DNA from: Actinomycetes bacterium
GTDB lineage: Bacteria; Actinomycetota; Thermoleophilia; BMS3ABIN01
Length of the DNA stretch: 41,437 nucleotides
Direction of reading: 5' to 3'
Assembly (NCBI GenBank): GCA_024276735.1
Contig: JAJRWQ010000050.1
Span: forward strand, 1 to 41,437
Below, piece by piece: positions 35,885 to 41,437 of the stretch. Under the pieces are notes generated by a model. The model did no database searches. It was not told the DNA's origin and was given only the letters and a program-made list of their open reading frames with translations. The stretch's first letter is position 1, and each line of letters opens with the position of its first letter. Made by a program: the position numbers and the translations under genes.

Positions 35885-37540
35885 GTGCTGGCCAACCCGG
35901 ACAGGCGCATCCGCTGGCTACTTCTCGGTTTCGCATTGCTCTTCGCCGCCATCGTGGCGCGCGCCTCTTACCTGCAGGTGGTCCAGGCGCAGGAATACTC
36001 GCAGATGGCGGATTCTCTCCACGTCACCGAGATCGACCTTCCCGCCCGCCGCGGCACCATCTACGACCGTAACGGCAACGAGCTGGCGGTGGGCGAGGAG
36101 ATGAAGACCATCTACGTGGACCCGCGGCAGGTGGAGGACCCGGTGGACGCCGCCCGCCGCCTGGCGCCGATCCTGGGCATCCCCGAGAACGAGCTCTACG
36201 CCCGGCTCACGGCCGAGGGCGGTTTCTCCTACTTGGCGCGCAAGCTCGATCCCGCCAAGGCGGAGGCCGCCATGGACCTGGGCATCGACGGCCTGGGAAC
36301 CATGAGCGAGGAAAAGCGCGTCTATCCCCAGAAGCAGCTGGCCTCCCAGGTGCTGGGCTATGCCGGCATCGACAACGAGGGCCTGGCGGGGCTGGAGCTG
36401 GAGATGAACTACGTGCTCGCGGGCGACCCCGGCCGGGAGCGGGTGATGCACGACGTCAGTGGCAAGCACCTGGAGATGCTCAACCTGGACGAGGGCCGCC
36501 GCGGCACCGATATCCGCCTCACCATCGACCAGTCGATCCAGTACCAGGCCGAGAAGGTGCTGGACGAGACGGTGGACAAGTGGGAGGCGAAGGGGGCGGT
36601 GGCGATCGTGATGGACCCCGACACCGGTGACATCTACGCCATGGTGGACGCCCCCACCGCCGATGCCAACCGCTTCGGCGAGCTACCCGAGGAGCGGCGG
36701 CGCAACCGCGCCGTCACCGACACCTACGAGCCCGGCTCGGTGTTCAAGGCCTTCACCGCCACCGCCGGCCTGGAGGAGGGCGCCATCGCCCCCGGCGAGA
36801 GGCTGCACCTGCCGCCGGTGCTGGAAGTGGGCGGGCGCAGGATCAAGGATTCATACGAGCGCGGCCCGGTGGACTGGGACCTGCAGAAGATCCTCGAGAA
36901 CTCGAGCAACGTCGGCGCCGCCATCATCGGCATGCGCGTGGGGCCGGAAAAGCTCGACGCCTGGATCCGCCGGCTGGGCTTCGGCAAGCCCACCGGCATC
37001 GACTTCCCCGGCGAGGCCACCGGCATCGTCCTGCCCCTGGACCAGTGGTCCGGCTCCACCATCGGCAACGTGCCCATGGGGCAGGGCATCGGCGTTACCG
37101 CCATCCAGATGGCCACCGGTTACTGCGTGATCGCCAACGGCGGTTTCGCCGTCAAGCCGCGGCTGGTGGCGGCGGTGGGCGACGACGAGCTGCCCACGGC
37201 GCTGGGAGAGCGCCTGATCAGCGGGCGCACCACCAGCCTCCTGCGCCGGTACCTGACCACGGTGGTGGACGGGCCGGTGGCGCCGGGGGCGCGGGTGGAT
37301 GGGTACGAGGTCGCCGGCAAGACCGGCACGGCCCAGAAACCGCTGCCCGACGGCAGCGGCTACTCCAACAACGCTTACGTGTCGTCTTTCATCGGCATGG
37401 TGCCGGCGGACGATCCGCAGCTGGTGATCCTGGTGGTGGTGGACGAGCCCCATCCCTCCGCGGGAGGCGCCGAGGTGGCGGCGCCCGCCTTCGGCGAGAT
37501 CGCCGCCTTCTCCCTGCAGCGGCTGGGGATAGCCCCGTGA
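35885..37540 (+). CDS. ftsI: Peptidoglycan transpeptidase FtsI/PBP2-type
   Basis: RRGTIYDRNGNELAV; YEPGSVFKAFT (SxxK); ENSSNVGA (SxN); VAGKTGTAQK (KTG). Confidence 0.94.
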   Translation: MLANPDRRIRWLLLGFALLFAAIVARASYLQVVQAQEYSQMADSLHVTEIDLPARRGTIYDRNGNELAVGEEMKTIYVDPRQVEDPVDAARRLAPILGIPENELYARLTAEGGFSYLARKLDPAKAEAAMDLGIDGLGTMSEEKRVYPQKQLASQVLGYAGIDNEGLAGLELEMNYVLAGDPGRERVMHDVSGKHLEMLNLDEGRRGTDIRLTIDQSIQYQAEKVLDETVDKWEAKGAVAIVMDPDTGDIYAMVDAPTADANRFGELPEERRRNRAVTDTYEPGSVFKAFTATAGLEEGAIAPGERLHLPPVLEVGGRRIKDSYERGPVDWDLQKILENSSNVGAAIIGMRVGPEKLDAWIRRLGFGKPTGIDFPGEATGIVLPLDQWSGSTIGNVPMGQGIGVTAIQMATGYCVIANGGFAVKPRLVAAVGDDELPTALGERLISGRTTSLLRRYLTTVVDGPVAPGARVDGYEVAGKTGTAQKPLPDGSGYSNNAYVSSFIGMVPADDPQLVILVVVDEPHPSAGGAEVAAPAFGEIAAFSLQRLGIAP

Positions 37541-37601
37541 GCGGCCGGCGCCGGGACGAAAGGGTGATATGTGTCGTGTCATGCTGTAGAATTACCGGCC
37601 G

Positions 37602-37844
37602 ATGAGGGCGGAGTCCTACCTCACCCGCCTCGACGGACTGCTGGCGTCCGTGGTCTACCAGCCCAGGGTGACCGGCAAGCGCGCCGCCGTTTCCGTCGCC
37701 TGCTGGCGGGCGCCGGCGAAGCCGGTCCGGGGTACGTGCACCACCGTCACCCGCGTTCCCGGTCGCAGCGTCCGCAGCCGCGCCGCCGGGGTGACGGCAT
37801 CGGCCACGCCGGTGTGTGGTTTCCGCCTCTCCCTGCACGGATAA
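37602..37844 (+). CDS. Small ORF of unknown function in the usual murE slot
   Basis: 80-codon ORF with a TAGAAT -10-like element just upstream; its TAA overlaps a possible murF ATG (TAATG). No recognisable domain. Confidence 0.25.
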   Translation: MRAESYLTRLDGLLASVVYQPRVTGKRAAVSVACWRAPAKPVRGTCTTVTRVPGRSVRSRAAGVTASATPVCGFRLSLHG

Positions 37845-37894
37845 TGATATTCCAGGAGCTGGAATCGCCCGGGAAGGCGCCGGCCTTGATAGCC

Positions 37895-39313
37895 ATGACC
37901 ATTGGAGATATCTGCCGCGAATGCGGCGGGGAGCTGCTGGCGGGATCTCCGTCCCAGGCAGTGACCGCGGTGACCACCGATACGCGCCGGCGGCTGGAGG
38001 GCGCGCTCTTCATCGGCATCGCCGGCGAGCGCTTCGACGGCGCCGACTTCATCGGTGACGCCCTCGACGGCGGCGCGGCGGCGGTGATGGCGGCGGCGCC
38101 GGCGGCCCGGGAGCTGGTGCAGGCACGGGGAGAGGAAGGGCTCGGCGATGCCGCGGTGATCGCCGTCGCCGATGGCGGCGAGGCGCTGCAGCGACTGGCC
38201 GCGGCCACGGCGCGCCAGAGCGGCGCCCGCATCGTCGCCGTCACCGGTTCCAGCGGCAAGACCTCCACCAAGGATTTCATCGCCACCATGCTCGCCGCCC
38301 GCTTTTCCGTCGTCGCCAGCCGCGGCAGCTTCAACAACGAGGTGGGGGTGCCGCTGACCCTGCTCGACGCCGGCGAGGACACCCGGGTGATCGTGGTGGA
38401 GATGGGCATGCAGGCGCCGGGCGAGATCGCGGCGCTGTGCCGCATCGCCCCGCCGGAGGTGGCGGTGATCACCAACGTGGGGCCGGCCCACCTGGAGTAC
38501 GCCGGCAGCCTGGAGGGGGTGGCCGCCGGCAAGGCGGAGATCGCTGCCTCGCTGCCCGCGGGCGGCGGCCTGGTGACACCATACGGCGAGAAGCTGCTGG
38601 AACCCCACCTCGAGGGCCTGGAGCTGGAGCGGCTCACCTTCGGCTTCGATCCCCGCGCCGACGTGCACCCCTTGCGCGAGGAGCCCGGGGAGGACGGCAT
38701 CGAGGCCACCATCGACCTCTGCGGCGAGAAGCTGGAACTGGGCTTTGCTTTCACCGCCCGCTACCAGCTGGCGAATGCCATGGCGGCGATGGCCGCCTGC
38801 CGGCTGCTGGGGATGCCCGCGGGGGAGATCGCCGCCGCGGCCGGCGGCATCGGTGCCGGCGGCCGGCGGGGCGAGGTACTGTCCCTCCCGGGAGAGCGGC
38901 TGCTGATCGACGATTCGTACAACGCCAACCCCCTCTCCATGGAGGCGGCGCTGGAGCACCTGGTGCGCCTCGCCGGCGCCGGCCGCAGCATCGCCGTCCT
39001 CGGCGACATGGGCGAGCTGGGCGCCGACGCCCCCGCGCTTCACCGCCGCGTGGGCCGGCGGGCCGCGGAGCTGGGGGTGGACGTGATCGTGGGGATAGGC
39101 AGGCTGGCGGCGGAGTACCTCGAGGGCGCCGCCGGCGTGGAGGCCCGGCCCCACGACCGTTGCTTCGCCGACCACGATAGCGCCGCGGCGTACGCGGATT
39201 CGCTCTCGGCGCCGGGAGACGTGCTGCTGGTGAAGGCCTCGCGTTTCATGGAGCTGGAAAGGGTGGTCGAGCGGCTCCGCGGCGGGGACGCCGGGGACGG
39301 GGAGCGGGGATGA
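37895..39313 (+). CDS. murF: UDP-N-acetylmuramoyl-tripeptide--D-alanyl-D-alanine ligase
   Basis: MTIGDICRECGGELLAGSPSQAVTAVTTDTRRRLEGALFIGI; VTGSSGKTSTKDF; SRGSFNNEVGVPLTLL; IDDSYNANPLSMEAAL. Alternative start ATG 37844. Confidence 0.94.
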   Translation: MTIGDICRECGGELLAGSPSQAVTAVTTDTRRRLEGALFIGIAGERFDGADFIGDALDGGAAAVMAAAPAARELVQARGEEGLGDAAVIAVADGGEALQRLAAATARQSGARIVAVTGSSGKTSTKDFIATMLAARFSVVASRGSFNNEVGVPLTLLDAGEDTRVIVVEMGMQAPGEIAALCRIAPPEVAVITNVGPAHLEYAGSLEGVAAGKAEIAASLPAGGGLVTPYGEKLLEPHLEGLELERLTFGFDPRADVHPLREEPGEDGIEATIDLCGEKLELGFAFTARYQLANAMAAMAACRLLGMPAGEIAAAAGGIGAGGRRGEVLSLPGERLLIDDSYNANPLSMEAALEHLVRLAGAGRSIAVLGDMGELGADAPALHRRVGRRAAELGVDVIVGIGRLAAEYLEGAAGVEARPHDRCFADHDSAAAYADSLSAPGDVLLVKASRFMELERVVERLRGGDAGDGERG

Positions 39314-40287
39314 CCATGTTTCAACTGCTGGCAGCCGGCCTCGCCTCGATGCTGATCACCCTCTTCCTGGGGCCAAAGTTCATACAGTTTCTCAAGCGAA
39401 ACGAGTTCGGGCAGGAGGTGCGCGAGGAAGGGCCGCGGGCGCACCTGGAGACCAAGCAGGGGATCCCCACGCTGGGCGGCCTGCTGATACTCACCGGCAT
39501 CGCCATTCCCTTCCTGATCCTGGGCGACTGGGGCGTCGGCGGCTTCCTGGTGCTGTTCGCGGCAGTGGCCAGCGCCGCCATCGGCTTCGCCGACGACCTG
39601 GCCAAGATCAGGAAGAAGCGGTCCCTGGGGCTGAGGGCGCGCGACAAGCTGGGCCTGCAGCTGGGGATCGCCGTGGTGCTGGGGCTGCTGGCGGTGCGCT
39701 ACGGCGGCGTCGAGGAGACGCTGGTCTTCCCCATGAGCGACTTCGCCCTCCACCTGGGGGTCTTCTACTACCTGCTGATCTTCCTGGTGGTGGCCGGCAC
39801 CTCCAACGCCGTCAACCTCACCGACGGCCTCGACGGCCTCGCCGCCGGCGCGGTGGCGGTCACCATGCTCACCTATACCGGCATCGCCTTCATCACCAAC
39901 CAGACCGACCTGGGGGTGATATCCGCCTGCGTGGTGGGCGCCTGCGTGGGCTTCCTCTGGTTCAACTCCTTCCCGGCGGAAGTGTTCATGGGTGATACGG
40001 GGTCGCTGGCGCTGGGCGGCGCCATCGCCGCCATGGCGGTGCTCACCAAGACGGAGATCCTGCTGCTGGTGATCGGCGCCATCTTCGTCGCCGAGGCGGT
40101 ATCGGTCATCATCCAGGTGTTCAGTTACCGCTCGCTGGGCCGGCGGGTGTTCCTGATGACCCCGGTGCACCACCATTTCGAACTGATGGACTGGTCGGAG
40201 ACGAAGATCATCATGCGTTTCTGGATCGTGGGCGCGATCTTTGCCGCCACCGGGTTCACACTCTTCTACCTGTACGCGGGGAGGTGA
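39310..40287 (+). CDS. mraY: Phospho-N-acetylmuramoyl-pentapeptide-transferase
   Basis: KQGIPTLGGLLIL, FADDLAKI, NAVNLTDGLDGLAAG, FMGDTGSLALGG, TPVHHHFEL. Confidence 0.97.
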   Translation: MTMFQLLAAGLASMLITLFLGPKFIQFLKRNEFGQEVREEGPRAHLETKQGIPTLGGLLILTGIAIPFLILGDWGVGGFLVLFAAVASAAIGFADDLAKIRKKRSLGLRARDKLGLQLGIAVVLGLLAVRYGGVEETLVFPMSDFALHLGVFYYLLIFLVVAGTSNAVNLTDGLDGLAAGAVAVTMLTYTGIAFITNQTDLGVISACVVGACVGFLWFNSFPAEVFMGDTGSLALGGAIAAMAVLTKTEILLLVIGAIFVAEAVSVIIQVFSYRSLGRRVFLMTPVHHHFELMDWSETKIIMRFWIVGAIFAATGFTLFYLYAGR

Positions 40288-40325
40288 GCCATGGCTGCGG
40301 GCCGCCACGGCCCGCGGCCGGCGCA

Positions 40326-41437
40326 ATGAGACTGGCGGAGCTGGAAGGCGCGAAGCGCATCCTGGTGCTGGGCATGGCCCGCTCGGGCACGGCTGCCGCC
40401 CTGGCGGCGCGGCGGGTGCTGCCGGGGGTGGAGGTGGTGGTCGCCGACCGCGAGCCGCAGCCGGCCGGTGACGGCCTCGCCCTCCTGGAGCAGGCGGGGG
40501 TGGAGACGGCGGCGGGGCGCGAGGACACCGCCCTTCTCGACGGCTGCGGGCTGGTGGTGAAGAGCCCGGGGATCCCGGCCGGCACGGTGCTCCTGGAGGA
40601 GGCGCACCAGCGGGGGATACCCGTCTGGGGCGAGGTGGAGTTCGCCCGGCGCTTCCTGGACAACCTGATGGTGGGCGTCACCGGCACCAACGGCAAGACC
40701 ACCACCACCGAGCTCATCGGCCACCTGCTGGACAGCGCCGGCTGGCCCCACCGCGTCGCCGGCAACGTGGGCACGCCGCTCTCGGCGCTGGTGGGCAAGG
40801 TGGACCGCCGGGAGATCCTGGTAGTGGAGCTCTCCAGCTTCCAGCTGGAGGACGGCATCGAGCTGAGGCCGGAGGTGGCGGTGCTGCTCAACCTGGCCGA
40901 GGACCACCTAGACCGCCACGGCAGCCTCGAAGATTACCGCCGCGCCAAGCTTTTCATCTTTGCCAACCAGCTGCCGGAAGACCTGGCGATCCTCAACTGC
41001 GACGACGCCAACGTGGCCGGGGAGGCGATACCGGGGCGCGCCGCCCGCCTCTGGTTCGGGCACGCGGCCACCCCGGAAGGGGACGAGCCGCCGGTGAGCG
41101 GCACGCCGGAGGGCATCGTCTACCGGCTGCCGGCGATAATCAGCGCCGCCGCCGGCGTGCGCTCGCAGCTGGCGCGCGCGGGGGGCGGCGGCAGGAGTGG
41201 CACCGCCGGCGGCGAAGATTCAGACGGTACCGCGACGAGGGTGATCGGCTGGCCCGCGGACAGGCTCGCGGGTGAACACAACCGCGAGAACGCGCTGGCG
41301 GCGGCGGCGGTATGCCTTTCCCTGGGCCTGGGAGCCGGGGAGATCGCTGCCGGCCTGGAGACCTTCCCGGGCGTGCCCCACCGGCTGCAGAAGGTGGGAA
41401 CCGTGAACGGCGTCACCTTCATCAACGATTCCAAGGC
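40326..41437 (+). CDS. murD: UDP-N-acetylmuramoylalanine--D-glutamate ligase, truncated by window end
   Basis: Open frame from ATG 40326 to window end (absent from the ORF track because no stop is present): RILVLGMARSGTAAALAA, GVTGTNGKTTTTELIGHLL, ELSSFQLEDGIELRPEVAVLLNLAEDHLDRHGS, GVTFINDSK. Confidence 0.95.
   Translation, partial: MRLAELEGAKRILVLGMARSGTAAALAARRVLPGVEVVVADREPQPAGDGLALLEQAGVETAAGREDTALLDGCGLVVKSPGIPAGTVLLEEAHQRGIPVWGEVEFARRFLDNLMVGVTGTNGKTTTTELIGHLLDSAGWPHRVAGNVGTPLSALVGKVDRREILVVELSSFQLEDGIELRPEVAVLLNLAEDHLDRHGSLEDYRRAKLFIFANQLPEDLAILNCDDANVAGEAIPGRAARLWFGHAATPEGDEPPVSGTPEGIVYRLPAIISAAAGVRSQLARAGGGGRSGTAGGEDSDGTATRVIGWPADRLAGEHNRENALAAAAVCLSLGLGAGEIAAGLETFPGVPHRLQKVGTVNGVTFINDSK

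Noticed and set aside
37571-37843. Long N-terminal extension of the murF ORF from 37571
   Set aside because: The extension is Arg/Pro/His-rich and unlike MurF; the MurF N-terminal domain begins at about 37895.

Overview
High-GC bacterial chromosomal window, almost fully coding. Gene content and style suggest an anaerobic Actinobacteriota-like lineage, but that is inference. Left to right: the end of a YihY/BrkB membrane protein; RNase P RNA; a GH3/NagZ-like hydrolase; a LarA-family protein; a methyltransferase; a TolB-like propeller protein. Next is the translation block rimP-nusA-ylxR-infB-ylxP-rbfA-truB-ribF, then a minus-strand YeiH transporter plus two-CW sensor kinase, then rpsO-pnp-M16 peptidase. 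The futalosine menaquinone genes mqnE-mqnA-mqnC follow, then a complete seven-gene hdrCBA-flxDCBA electron-bifurcation operon. The window ends with an MBL-fold protein, a prepilin peptidase, a TPR protein, and a dcw cluster (mraZ-rsmH-ftsL-ftsI-[no murE]-murF-mraY-murD, with murD cut off by the window end). The strongest observations are: (1) a Rex-like NADH-sensor operator immediately after the promoter of the hdr/flx operon, followed by a terminator-like hairpin with a U tract; (2) a CxxC-x9-CxxC zinc-ribbon-like insertion in PNPase just before the catalytic Asp region; (3) an in-frame TGA at an expected Trp of the two-CW domain in the histidine kinase; (4) NusA with acidic insertions and a C-x9-C-x10-C-x4-H module; (5) a long imperfect hairpin plus a terminator-like hairpin in the rpsO-pnp spacer; (6) MraZ-box direct repeats; (7) a short rimP leader with an attenuator. 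All calls come from reading motifs by eye; no database search was run.
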